NCBI GenBank assembly: GCA_015179025.1
Contig: WHUX01000077.1
Coordinates: 62,001-126,000 of the forward strand
DNA length: 64,000 nt
Reading direction: 5' to 3'
Source of the DNA: Terfezia claveryi
Lineage: Eukaryota > Ascomycota > Pezizomycetes > Pezizales > Pezizaceae
Part shown: in pieces, positions 45,920 through 57,060 of the stretch
How the letters are laid out: each line of letters begins with the position of its first letter
Position numbering within the stretch: the first letter of the stretch is position 1
Notes under the pieces: generated by a model
What the model was told of the DNA's origin: nothing
What the model saw: only the letters and a program-made list of their open reading frames with translations
Databases searched by the model: none
Made by a program: the position numbers and the translations under genes

Positions 45920-48900
45920 CTAGTCATATAACTCATTCCATGTATTGAAATCAATCCTGTTGTTAACTAACCAGACCCTGTCAATCTCCAATGGTATCAC
46001 ATGTGCCATTCCCTCTATGTCCGAAATCCCGATAACTTGCATTGCTCCGTCATCCTCACGTTTCTCCATCCGAATCATTCCCTCCTCACTATGTGGCCTG
46101 CTGGAACCCTTGATTCTAAGTAACCTCACATATGCTACCTCATGTGTTCCTTGCATCCTGTCCCAGATCTTGAAAAGTCCCTCCACTCTAGCTACAGTCC
46201 GACCATCGAGCTGGCCACCGCTGTCCCATGATCTGGCCTCCTCCTCACCCAAATCCAATCTGCCCTCACATTTCCCCGTCTTCTGAAGTCCCGATCCCCT
46301 GTCCAGCGCACATGATGGATTTGTACACCATCTCCTTGAAATTGTTGCACTGGTACCAAAACCCTACTGTAGTACTCCCCTCGGTAGTTCACTACCTCCT
46401 CCACGTTCGGTCGGTAACCTCCAGAATCAATGCTGAGCCATAGGTAATCTCGAAACCTGCCGACCAGGTGTGGTATTTGCAGAGCTGTTGCAAGGACGGA
46501 CAGGGGTTCTGGTGGTGCATTCCGTACCTGCTGTTGGCCAGTTAATTTCGGATGGTCTTCATTCTTGACTGCACCTTCAGTATCCTTTCTCATCGACACA
46601 ACTAGAGCTTTGATGTCATAGTCAAACTTCACCTCCTTATCCCACGCACATAAATTTAACTCCAGCATTTTGAATGCATGGTCTCTTGCATGCGTGTCAA
46701 GAATCTGGACAGTTGCATCAACCCTATTCGACCGTTTGTAGGCTTCTTTGAGTGGCTTGTGAAGGGCTTCTGTAATCTCCGTTGAATACTGCGGGAGGCT
46801 TCCAAATTGGACGACCTGTTGTGAGTAATGTGTAAGCAAGTGCAGCTTAGGGTAGTTGAATGTTGCCTGACCCAGTATATCGGTTACAAGGCCTTGTCGT
46901 TCCTCTCGATTCGCTGATGCTTGGTTTGCCTTCTGGGTGGCAGTCACCATAAAATAACTGGAGATGGTTGCTTGATGAGCCTGAGTAGCTGCCAGATCCT
47001 TAGAGGCCCCCTTCGCTTTCCTGTGGTCAGCCTTACTTGCACGAAATTCGCCAAATACATGCCGATACTTGTGGAAGTCCTGCAGGTAGTTAGACATATA
47101 TTGAATAGTCTCCGGAGTATGACTTCGATACTGGGCTATTAGGCAGAAGTCCGACAGAGCACGAACAGCTCGTATCGCAATCTTGACGTCAGCCTGAGCA
47201 GCTGGTGTCAAGCGGCTGGTGGCCGTCTCACGGCGCATGGCAGCCGTAAAACAAGCAAGTATGACCCGTCCGAAACCGCGCATTTCTGTACCGCTCCACA
47301 TGGTGATTTGGCGATACTGCTTCCGTGGTGGCGTGAACCCCGGTACGGTGGTAAGGTGCTCCATATTTCATCGAAAGTTGCAAGCCTTTTGTGTTTACTC
47401 AAGAACCCTTGTATCCACTCCATGAGATTTTTCTGGACACCTAGATGTATATTATGAAGTATGTCCGCTCGTACTATCATCGGTGGGCGGACCTTAGGAA
47501 GACCCCACAGCGCATTCTGGATGGGCTTAACATCCAAATCGGTCAAGCTGTTCTTCTGCATTAGTCCAGTCAATGTGGAGAAGGGGGGGTAAGGGGGGGT
47601 GACGAACGCATCGTTATCATTGGCTGCCCAAAGGCGCTCATAGCGCATGTGGTCGCGCTGAGCGTACGGTCGCTTTGGTAATAATCCAAGCTGATCTCGA
47701 CTCGCTATACAGATTGGACACCGGTTCACTTTTATACAATGAATATTTACATTCTCCATGTGATCTGCAAGCCATACGGATAGGATTGGTATACAACGTC
47801 GAACATTCTCATCCCCACATACCATATCCGACCCACCAGCCTGTCAGGAGTCAGCGAATATCCTATAGAGTCTGGTGACAGAATCCTTACCTCGAAAATA
47901 GTGACTAGTGGTGCCAGGATCCGTTCCATCAGTCGGTGTTGTGTCTCCAAGGAGTCATGCTCTTGATTCCGAACTGAGAATCCCTTGAGAGCTGTTGTTC
48001 GCTTCGGGCCTATAGGCAAGAGGCCTATGAGGATCCAGGCTTGCCATGAGGGCTTATTTCGTATATCTGATGGGATGTTCCCCAAGCTCATGAAAATTGG
48101 CCACAATTTCTTATCGCCAGAAAAGTTGGTCAAGCATGTTTGATCAGAGGTTATTAGAATAGGTATGAGGCTGGAGCCAATTGGAAGGGTCATCTGGCGG
48201 CCTGTGAGTAGCTGTTCACAAACAGGAATGATAAATAAGTACCTGCGTGTCCCACCACCAGTCCCCTGTATGCATTCCCGTATACACCCTGTTGCCTTGT
48301 TGATCGAAGTCCCGCTGAGGTTTGAAGACAAGATACTGAGCGTACGCCTTCTGGCGGAGAAGATATTGGATGCATTGTTCAACGTCCGATAAAAAAACAT
48401 GACTCCTTTTTGGAGGTGGAAATCCACACTCCCGTGTTGCCATGCTGGTTGTTGATCAGTGCTCGCAACTTATTCCGCCAGGTATAACTAGACCAATACC
48501 CAACCCCCAATGTCCGGAACATACCGATAGGGAGCAGTTCATACTTGAAAAATTGGTCAATCTGCTTCATTGTGTCTTGCTCTGATGAAGAATCTGCTAG
48601 CTTATATTCATAAGCGTTGGTAAAAGGTGATAAAGGATTCTATGATAGGTCCCGAATCTGGATGAATAATGACTGGCATATGACTTGCCCAACTTGAAGT
48701 GATGATGGCAGATACTCCTCAATAGGTGGATGAAGATTCAGGGAATCCGGTGATGTGTCCTCAACGTTCGGTGCATTAACGGTTCTAACTGTAGAGTCGG
48801 TTTGTGGGATACATGCAACTGTATTAGTAGTGTCCAGGCGTTGTCGCTTCAGGCTACCTGAGAGCCTATGATGGTCTGGTGCCACATGTTTGGGAAGTGA

Positions 48901-48996
48901 AGGAGCATGCAATTGTTTCCCATGGTGGTTTGTATGCAAATGTCGCCCATAATGGCCTGCCATAGTAAACTGACAGTTGCAAAATTGACATCGCAT
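45920..48996 (-). pseudogene. Plavaka (CACTA/CMC-related) DDE transposase, frame-broken
   Basis: Order on the minus strand: a C2H2-like N-terminus CQFCNCQFTMAGHYGRHLH (48996), NPLSPFTNAYEYKLADSS (about 48630), VEQCIQYLLRQKAYAQYLV then GNRVYTGMHTGDWWWDTQ, and a short intron. Next come LITSDQTCLTNFSGDKKLWP (first catalytic Asp) and GNIPSDIRNKPSWQAWILIG, a second intron, NRCPICIASRDQLG and VRADILHNIHLGVQKNLMEW (second Asp). Then YPKLHLLTHYSQQVVQFGSL, TEITEALHKPLKEAYKRSN (acidic residue) and the C-terminal AHVIPLEIDRVWLVNNRIDF. At least two frameshifts are needed, near 47340 and near 46240. The segment order matches the Plavaka family, best known from Agaricomycetes. Terminal repeats were not identified. 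Confidence 0.82.
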
Positions 48997-49479
48997 ACTC
49001 TACTACACAAATGTCAGTCCCGTGGAATTTGCATTCAGAATAATTCTCACATACAATAATCAGCGGAATCGCCAGGGCCTCAATGCAGACTTTCTGTGCC
49101 AGATTGGTTTTAGTGATGCCATTGTGTTCGAGTGCACTCAATAGTTCTGATAGGATCACTAAAGTCCTACCATACTAGGTATGCTATTCCGGATTGCACC
49201 GAATGAGCAGGTATGTAATCGATAGTATACGTGCCATAACGAGTATACGTGACTCATCCTATAGAGCCGGCTGGTAGTTTAGTATCCATAGTATTGTAAC
49301 CATGTCGACCCTCAAAGTTGTTGTTACAGAACTAAAGAAACCAAAAGGGGAGGACAAGAGGAATCGAAGCAATGATGCCAAGACGGCCTTTCATGATGCT
49401 CAAATAGCTCGAACATGAGTAGCAAAATTGGGTTTCAGACTGAAATTCGTGGCCCTGTGTTGCAATACTATAAGGGGTC

Positions 49480-50975
49480 AGGTCATGCAACCAGACTAGC
49501 AACCTGACAGTCTAGATTGAGCTGATAACAAAAGATATTGACATAACAGGGGTTTAAAGTAGAATGTCTAAACATTTTAAACCTGAATATAGTTTATGAC
49601 AGTCTGTAGTATGGTAATCAAAGGTTTGTGGCAGCCCACATGAAACGAGTGAAAGGAACCTAGTCTCATGCCAAGACTCCTACTGCTAAGTTGTTCTGAC
49701 GAATACTGTGAGAAAAGAAACAGATTAGACCTGTTCTGCTGACACAGTACCCCTAACTACAGTAGCAAACTTATATCAGTCCTAAGGCAGTTAGTACGCT
49801 TGTTGTAAAATTAGTTATTCGCTAGCATAATTTGAATCTGAGCTAGGCAAATGTATTTGAAATTACGCCAATGGATACCTACCATGCTACAATGAACCCA
49901 ACCAGACTACAATGAACCACAGCCAGACTACAATGAACCTACCATAGTCAATATGGAATATCTATTGTACGAACACTTAGCCTGCCCGATTACTAATTCT
50001 GTATAGTACATTCTTGGGCAGGTGCAACCAGACTAGGATTGTCTATGTGTAGTCTCGGCACCATCTATGTATGGTTCTATGCCCTCTACGAGGGGCTTGT
50101 GCCAACCCTACTAGTTCTATGCATGGTTCATTATAGTCTGTAGAGGATATTGCAACTAGACTAGAGCCAATAGATAGCCAAGAGAATGTAGTCTCAATCA
50201 GACCCTCGTAGAGGGGAATCCTAAGCTTATATGAGACACTATTTCCTTAACTAAGTCGGGGCCACCACGATATCTTATAGAATTCTGCAATTTTCCAGTT
50301 GCCATGTTTGCCTATAGTAGGTCGTGTCAGACTAGTACTTTGCTAGTCTGGCTGGAACTAGACTAATGTTGCATGGCTAGGTGTCTTGGCATGAGACTGA
50401 TAGATTCCATACTGACAAGAGCCCCCGACGAATCATGAGTAGTCTTGTACTCAGACCCTCTGTTAAGAGGAATCCTGAGCTTATTTGACAGGCCGTGTTT
50501 GCCTCTGCGTACTTTGCTAGTCGTACCAGACTAGTATGTTGCAAGGGCCAACCAGACTAACGTCACACGGCCTAGGCTTATAGGACTCCTTGTACCCGAC
50601 AGCAACCAGACTAACCTGACAGGTAATCTTGTATTGCTTGTTTCATGCATTTGCCAAGCTCGAGGGTCAGGTACCAAGACTAGTCTCATGCTCATTATGG
50701 GGAGGTTGTGCCAACCAGAATATGTGCTTCAGTTGATATGCTCATGCGAAGACTATTCCTGACCCTCTAAGAGAGTCACAGGAGGAGGGTCGTGCAACTA
50801 GACTACTGATACCCTGATAGATCTACTAGAGCCTGTGGCTAGCCAAGAGAATCTTGAGCTAAAGTTACTTTGCTACTAGTATGGTTGTACTACCCCTTGC
50901 AGTTTGCTATATAGTTCTACCAACCAGACTATTTGCTACACTAGGACGTTGCACGTGCCAACCGGACCAACGTTA
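49480..50975. repeat. Dense array of decayed CCAACCAGACTA motifs
   Basis: More than twelve recognisable copies (for example near 49485, 49890, 50022, 50325, 50350, 50525, 50550, 50602, 50706, 50915, 50950) in 1.5 kb, in both orientations. Many have one or two changes. Between them recur other shared words such as CCCTCTACGAGGGG / CTCTAAGAGAG, GTTGCA and ATCCTGAGCTTAT, so the units are longer than the 15-mer. Confidence 0.65.
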
Positions 50976-51059
50976 CACGGTGTAGGCTCATTGGGCTCTC
51001 TAAGCAGACTTGGCACTAACAACAAGGTGCTAGACCACATGAGGTAATTTCCCATATAT

Positions 51060-51140
51060 AGGTATACTCGCTTTGTTACATTCGCTTTATTGCATTCGCT
51101 TTGTTGCATTCGCTTTATTATATTCGCTTTACTACTTTTG
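51060..51140. repeat. CGCTTTGTTGCATT short tandem repeat
   Basis: Five head-to-tail copies of a 14-bp unit, TTCGCTTTGTTGCA, with C/T and A/G variants. Non-coding. Confidence 0.65.
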
Positions 51141-51279
51141 CATCGTTTCACACAGCAATGGTCAAACTAAAGGAAAAAGGTCTTTGTTTCGTACAAAGAG
51201 ATGTGGGGGGCTATTCATAGTTGTAGACAGTATATATAGGGGAGTGTCAATGCCCTAGACTTACGGGGAACTATACAAC

Positions 51280-51385
51280 ATGTCTATCATATACGAGGTC
51301 TATAGTATATGGAATCTACCCTATATGGGATCTATACTATACGGGGTCTATACTATATAGAATCTATACTATATGGGAATAGTAT
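51280..51385. repeat. TCTATACTATATGGGA tandem repeat
   Basis: Five to six units of 16-18 bp (TCTATACTATATGGGA, with variants ACGGGG and AGAA). Non-coding. Confidence 0.6.
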
Positions 51386-52356
51386 GTACAACTTAACTGC
51401 AATCTGCTATTCCACTACAAGCAGGGTCTGGGGCCATGCTCTAACATAAACTATCTATAGGACATATCTCCAAAGCGAAAGACACAACCGGCTGCAGACC
51501 CAATGGAAGTGAATGACAATCGGACCATGCACTATTTTATAGAGAGGGCCGGGTTCTATAATTAAGAAATTCTAGAGACCCTATACTCACTCTCTCGTTG
51601 TGACGTTTCACAACTGATTAAGGAAACAGGGGTACATAGTCCACAAAAATCGGGGACTGATACATGGTTGACATTTTGCTGGCATGCCGCTGGCCTGCTA
51701 ACGATGGCTCCGAGTGAGCAGCTAAAGTACTGTAGTGATGAGCGGATCCTTCAGTCTGTCAAGCAACTATGTCAAGATATTGCCAAGAAAGTGCGAACCG
51801 GAAATACTTCTAGGGATCAAGTGGTACAGTAGGCTCATGCTGCTCATGCAGTAGAGTACCCTGATGACCCAAGTCCACCAGCCCTCACAAGCTAACTACC
51901 TGCCCTCCCAAACCACCCTCCTGCCCTCACAAGCCAACCACCTGCCTGAAATAAGCCGATTTCTCTACTGGGTCGAGACACTAAGAAGCGGGTGTTAGAT
52001 GCCAGTAGCAGTCAGCCGGCACTCAAAAAAATCAAGGCTCTGGAAAGTAAGGGTAAAAGGGCTATAGATGTTAAGGAACAGGGATCAGCCAGCCAAAGGG
52101 GAAGAGAGGCAGGCCCTGTAACTAGAAAAAAGACCCCCGCGGCTAAGAAGAATATTAAGGAGGTGACGGTCGACGATTAGGAGGAGGTGCAAGAACCAAC
52201 CCCGGTAACCAGAAAGGTCCCTGCAGCTAAGAAGACTGTGAAGGAGGTGCAGGCACCAATCCCGGTAACTAAATGGAGGGTCGCTCCGTTAAGGAAGCAT
52301 GTGAAGCAAGTACAGGTTTTATCATCATCATTATCATTATCATCATCATCATCATT

Positions 52357-52604
52357 CATCAGGAAAGAAAATAGTTTGTCTCCAGTGTCTCTAGAGACAG
52401 TAATGTCACTGGAGACAAGATGTGTCTCCACGATTGGCAGAATGTCTCCTAGTGTCTCCTGGAGACACTAGGAGATACCAGGAGACACATAGGAGACACT
52501 CAGGAGACACCTAGGAGACACAAAAGACACAAAAGACATAAGAGACAACCCTGTCTCCTGGAGACACCACCAGGCGTCCCGATGCCACTTTTTTCTTGCT
52601 GATG
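52357..52604. mobile_element. CATCAG-family element, copy 1 (248 bp)
   Basis: The left end begins CATCAGGAAAGAAAATAG. The right end finishes CCACTTTTTTCTTGCTGATG. TT flanks both sides (52355-52356 and 52605-52606). The interior is a palindromic minisatellite of GTCTCCTGGAGACAC and AGGAGACACCT. Excising the element with one TT restores a Ser-tract codon frame (TCA TTG TCA) in the host relic. It is non-coding. Confidence 0.8.
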
Positions 52605-53414
52605 TTGTCATCATCGTCGGAGGAGGAGGAGGAGGAGGAGGAGCAAGAGGAGGAGGAGGAGGAGGAGAAGGAGCAAGAGGAGGACGATGAGGGGGAGGAG
52701 GAAGTGGAGGAGGAGGAGGTGCAGGAGGAGGTGTAGGAGGAGGTGCAGGAGGAAATTCAGGAGGAAGCACCCATAATCAAAACAAAGGTTCGAAAGGCCG
52801 TAAAGGAAGTTGAGGTAGCAGAGGAGGAAGAGGTTGTGGAGGAAGCACTGGTAATCAGAAGAAAGGTACGCAATACAAAGAAGGATGTTAGAAAGGTAGA
52901 GAAAGCGGTTGAGGAGGAGTCGGTAGTGGAGAACACTCACAAGGAGGCTAGACATAGCAAGAGGCAAGTGAAGGGTGGCAACGAGCCTGCCAAGGGAATA
53001 GCTGCAAGGGTACAACAGAAAATGCAAGTGATCAAAAAAATAGCGGTTGTGATAGAGGATGACTCCAACATCAGCAAGAAATCGTGTTTGCATTCGGTGC
53101 GTCCGGACGCACAGGACGCACAAGACGCACAGGACGAAAACTCAAGATCAGGATGCCAGTGCTTGTTCCTCTTGCGTCGGGACACACTAGCAGCTGGCGC
53201 CCACGCCTGGAACGCAACACTCGACCGTGGGAGGTGTTCCCATGCCCAGGACGCAACACTTGACCGTAGCAGGTGTCCCTACGCCCAGGACGCAACACAA
53301 GTGTGCTCCCACACCTGGGACGCAACAGACGTGCTTTGTAAATGCTCCCGCCTCTTGGATACAACATGGAACGGGCTGCTCGTCCCCAACGCTATAGGTT
53401 CTACTGCTGGCATT

Positions 53415-54110
53415 GTTAACGCATACCCCACAATCGCTCTCTTTTACAATGCACTAGCTTGTATGTATGACGCTCTAACACCAGCCAGGTGCATAGCTAC
53501 TATTGCAGCCATTGAATATGCAGGCAGCAGAAATATGCATTATATTCGCTAATAATTATATACACAGAAGTATTGAGTAATAAATATATATATAGAACAA
53601 GCACTCGCTACTTCAATCGCTCTAATACTTGCTCTAATACTCGCTCTAATAGTCGCTCTAATACTCGCTCTAGTAGTCGCTCTAATACTCGCTCCAATAC
53701 TTGCTCTAATACTTGCCCTAATGCTCGCTTTATTGCTTGCTTTGTTATTGGCTCCAATACTCCACTCAAATGCTCGCCATAATGTGCTAGGATATAGAGC
53801 GAAGGGAAAATGCATAGGGAAGGGAGGTATATATACAGGAAAACTATAGTTGCCAAGGCTGACTGCTAAGGTTGACAATTTAGACTTTCTGAAAATAATG
53901 AGATAAGGGATAACAAGAGAAGTGGCATGACAGTGACCGATGGCGCTCAGCCCCCTTTCGCCCACGGGTGCCATACTATTCAATGCCTGGCCTGGTAATA
54001 GTCATATTGGGAAATCGTAGTCATGGTATTGAGATATATATGGAGTTCATGCTTTATGATATGTTTTGTGGGAATTCATACATTCGCGGGCATATATATA
54101 CATATATATA
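53415..54110. repeat. Left arm of large inverted repeat
   Basis: Matches the reverse complement of about 55170-55868 almost throughout. It includes the CAGCCAGGTGCATAGCTACT block, a 12-bp GCTCTAATACTC array (53613-53715), AAAATGCATAGGGAAGGGAG and ATTCAATGCCTGGCCTGGTA. Differences are mainly C/T changes and copy-number changes in the array. Confidence 0.8.
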
Positions 54111-55170
54111 TGCGAAAAACTCATCTTTTGGAAACATATAAAAATATATGCGCGAAATCCATGCATTCGCAAGCATATATATATATATGTACGAGAAACT
54201 TATACTTATGGAAACATATATATATATATATGCTAGAAATGCATGCATTCGCGAGCTTATATATATATGTCTCCAAAAGGACGAGTTTCTCGCACATATA
54301 TATATAAGTCTCCAAAGCATGTGTTTTTCACATATGCCTGCGAATGCATAGATTTCTCGCATATATATATATTTGTCTTCAAAAGCACAAGTTTCTCGCA
54401 CATATATTTAGATATATACTCGCGAATGTATAAATTTGTTGTATATATATATATATGTCTTCAAAAGTATGAGTTTCTTACTCATATATATATTAATGCT
54501 TGTGAATGCATGGATTTCTCGTATATATATATGTATGTCTTCAAAAGTACGAGTTTCTCGCACATATATATATATATATGCTCACGAATGTATGGATTTC
54601 TTATATATATATATATATGTCTTCAAAAGCACGAGTTTCTCGCACATATATATATTAATGCTTGCAAATGCATGGATTTCTCGTATATATATATATATGT
54701 CTTCAAAAGCACGAATTTCTTGGATATATATATATATATATGCTCGCCAATCTATGGATTTCTTGTATATATATATATATGTCTTCAAAAGTACGAGTTT
54801 CTCGCACATATATATATTAATGCTCGCGAATGCATGGATTTCTCGTATATATATATATATGTCTTCAAAAGCATGAGTTTCTCGCACATATATATATATA
54901 TATGCTCGCGAATATATGGATTTCTCGCATATATATATATATGTCTTCAAAAGCACGAGTTTTTGGCAAATATATATATATATATTCTCGCGAATGTATG
55001 GATTTCTTGTATATATATATATATGTCTTCAAAAGTACTAGTTTCTCGCACACATATATATATATGCTCGCAAATGCATAGATTTCTCATATATATATAT
55101 ATATATGTCTCCAAAGCACGAGTTTCTCACATATATATATATATGTCTCCAAAAGCACGAGTTTCTCACA
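54110..55170. repeat. AT-rich ~105-bp tandem array at palindrome centre
   Basis: About ten units of the form (TA)n-TGTCTTCAAAAGCACGAGTT-TCTCGCACA-(TA)n-TGCTCGCGAATGCATGGATT-TCTCG. Long ORFs across it in both strands, full of YIYI, are artefacts of the repeat. The unit contains near-inverted halves, so the core is itself foldable. Confidence 0.8.
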
Positions 55171-55868
55171 TATATATATATATATATGCCCGCGAATGCA
55201 TAAATTCCTACGAAACATATCATAAAACGTGAACTCCATACATATCTCAATACCACGACTACGATTTCCCAATATGACTATTACCAGGCCAGGCAATGAA
55301 TAGCACGGCACCCGCGAGCGAAAGGGGGCTAAGCGCCATTGGTCACTGTTATGCCACTTCTCTTGTTATCCCTTATCTCATTATCTTCGGAAAGTCTAAA
55401 TTGTCGGCCTTAGCAGTGGGCCTTGGCAACTATGGTTTTCCTGTATATAACCTCCCTTCCCCATGCATTTTCCCTTCCCTCTATATCCCAGCACATTACG
55501 GCAAGCATTTGAGTAGAGTATTGGAGTGAGTAACAGAGCGAGCAATAGAGCGAGCATTAGGGTGAGTATTAGAGCAAGTATTGGAGCGAGTATTAGAGTG
55601 ACTATTAGAGCGAGTATTAGAGCGAGTATTAGAGCAACTATTGGAGTGAGTATTAGAGCGAGTATTAGAGTGATTGAAGTAGTGAGTGCATGTTTAATAT
55701 ATATATCTATTACTTAATACTTCTGTATATATAATTATTAGCGAATACAATGGATATTTCCGCTGCATGCATATTCAATGGCTGCAATAGTAGCTATGCA
55801 CCTGGCTGGTATTAGAGCGTCGTACATACAAGCGGGTGCATTGTAACTATATTGTTAACAATATGATG
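55170..55868. repeat. Right arm of large inverted repeat
   Basis: Reverse complement of the left arm 53415-54110, including the TAGAGCGAGTAT array (55535-55680) and the TATGCACCTGGCTGGT block (55795-55812). Confidence 0.8.
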
Positions 55869-55949
55869 ATGCCAAGGGAAGGAACTCTAATATCCAGAAA
55901 TTAAAATATGCCAACCAGCATCCGGATAGCTTTGGTTGCCCCAATAGTG

Positions 55950-56095
55950 TCCAGATTGTATTGCAACTCAGCCGGGCGTTCTGATTGTGTTACAACTCAG
56001 CCGGGCGTTCTGATTGTGTTGCAACTCAGCTGGGCATCCTGATTGTGTTACAACTCAGCCAGGCGTCCTAATTATGTTGAAACTCAGCCAGCATC
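55950..56095. repeat. CAACTCAGCCGGGCGTTCTG tandem repeat
   Basis: Five units of about 28 bp (CAACTCAGCCGGGCGTTCTG plus ATTGTGTT), inside the right flank of CATCAG-family copy 2. Confidence 0.75.
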
Positions 56096-56598
56096 TAGAC
56101 GCACAGGACACACAGGACGCACACGTGCGAGCTCTCGCGTCCAGATGCTGGGCAGTGCGTCCGGACGCCACTTTTTTCTTGCTGATGAAGGTGAAGAGGA
56201 CACGGCAAATGGGGGAGGGTTTCAAAACTCAAGTGGTCAAAAGACGGAGGGCTGAGACAGAGGTCCCTGTTGAGGAGGAAGAGGAGGATGCGGAAGAGGG
56301 GGAGGGAATAGAGGAGGAGGAGGCAGTGGTGGAGGAGGAGGTAGAGGATGGTAATGAGGAGGAGCAGGCTGGAGCTAGAAATCATGGCAAGAGGAATGTG
56401 GGGGATGCTAAGGGGAAGGGTAAGGAAACACAAGCCAAAGCCAAAGGCACCAAAACCAAGGCAACCACTGCCAAACTAACTGAAACTAAGGCCACGGGGG
56501 TAAAGATCAAGACCACGGGGGTCAAGGCCAAGACAGAGGGCAAGGAGAGGGTTGTGAAGGAGGGCCCAAAAAAGGGTGGAAAAGCAAAGGCACCCTGA

Positions 56599-57060
56599 GG
56601 GTATGATATTGGCTGCTGGAGGTAGGGGGATAAATGATGAGTGGTATGTTATGTTTTTGGGTGTCGTGTTTTTGTATTTTGTGTTTTTGTGTTTTGTGTC
56701 TTTGGGCTTCGTGTTTTTGGGCTTCGTGTTTTGATGTTGTGGTACTTTGTGAAGGACTGGATATTGTGATTCTTTTTTTTTTTTTTTGAAAGAGTCTGTA
56801 CTTGGCTGGATGTTGTGAGGGTGTGGATGAGCAGGGTCTTGGTCATTTTACTTGATTTATTAAATATAAATGTGATGATACATATGCAGGTTGAGTAGAT
56901 ATGTAATAGGATTTGGGTCGGAGCGCAGAAACCTATCCAATTGTGAAACATAACTGACTACATGCACACAGAGTGGTCCATGGTGGTCATCGTTAGTATA
57001 CATGCAGATAAAAGACTTAAAGACAACCACAATATCCACCTATGCCCTTAGAAGACCCAA
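56599..57060. other. Interval between the charged-gene relic and the DUF6532-like relic
   Basis: About 460 bp. It contains a T/G-rich run of GTGTTTTTGGGCTTCGTGTT-like repeats (56645-56735) and a T14 tract near 56773. No gene is supported. Confidence 0.4.

Larger units (their letters stand above)
53069..56187. mobile_element. CATCAG-family element, copy 2 (3.1 kb, giant palindrome)
   Basis: The left end begins CATCAGCAAGAAATCGTG and the right end finishes CCACTTTTTTCTTGCTGATG. AA flanks both sides (53067-53068 and 56188-56189), and excision with one AA restores the host reading frame (GAC TCC AAG GTG). Inside the ends are CGTCCGGACGC with ACAGGACGC repeats, then two inverted arms of about 690 bp (about 53415-54110 and 55170-55868), then a tandem AT-rich core. 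No transposase domain was seen, so it must be mobilised in trans. Confidence 0.8.
51690..56598 (+). pseudogene. Charged low-complexity (Lys/Glu-rich) protein gene split by two CATCAG-family insertions
   Basis: Read in one frame, 51700-52356, 52605-53068 and 56188-56598 form one long coding relic once both inserts are removed. The N-terminal part has LKYCSDERILQSVKQLCQD and a Pro-rich linker. A basic repeat follows (VTRKKTPAAKK, VTRKVPAAKKTVKEV), then Ser and Glu tracts, the KVRKAVKEVEVAEEE region, and a Lys/Thr tail ending KKGGKAKAP. Each junction is in frame with only one copy of the flanking dinucleotide. Several TAA/TAG stops sit where Gln is expected (for example VVQ-stop-AHAA). The function is unknown. 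Composition suggests a chromatin-like or disordered protein, or part of a transposon. It may belong with the DUF6532-like relic downstream. Confidence 0.6.

Noticed and set aside
53549..53983. Minus-strand ORF with ASIRASIRA repeats
   Set aside because: Product of the 12-bp GCTCTAATACTC array. A mirror copy appears in the other palindrome arm.
54243..55232. 329-codon ORF reading repeated YIYI and similar
   Set aside because: It is the AT-rich tandem core of the palindrome. Comparable ORFs exist on the other strand, so openness comes from the repeat.
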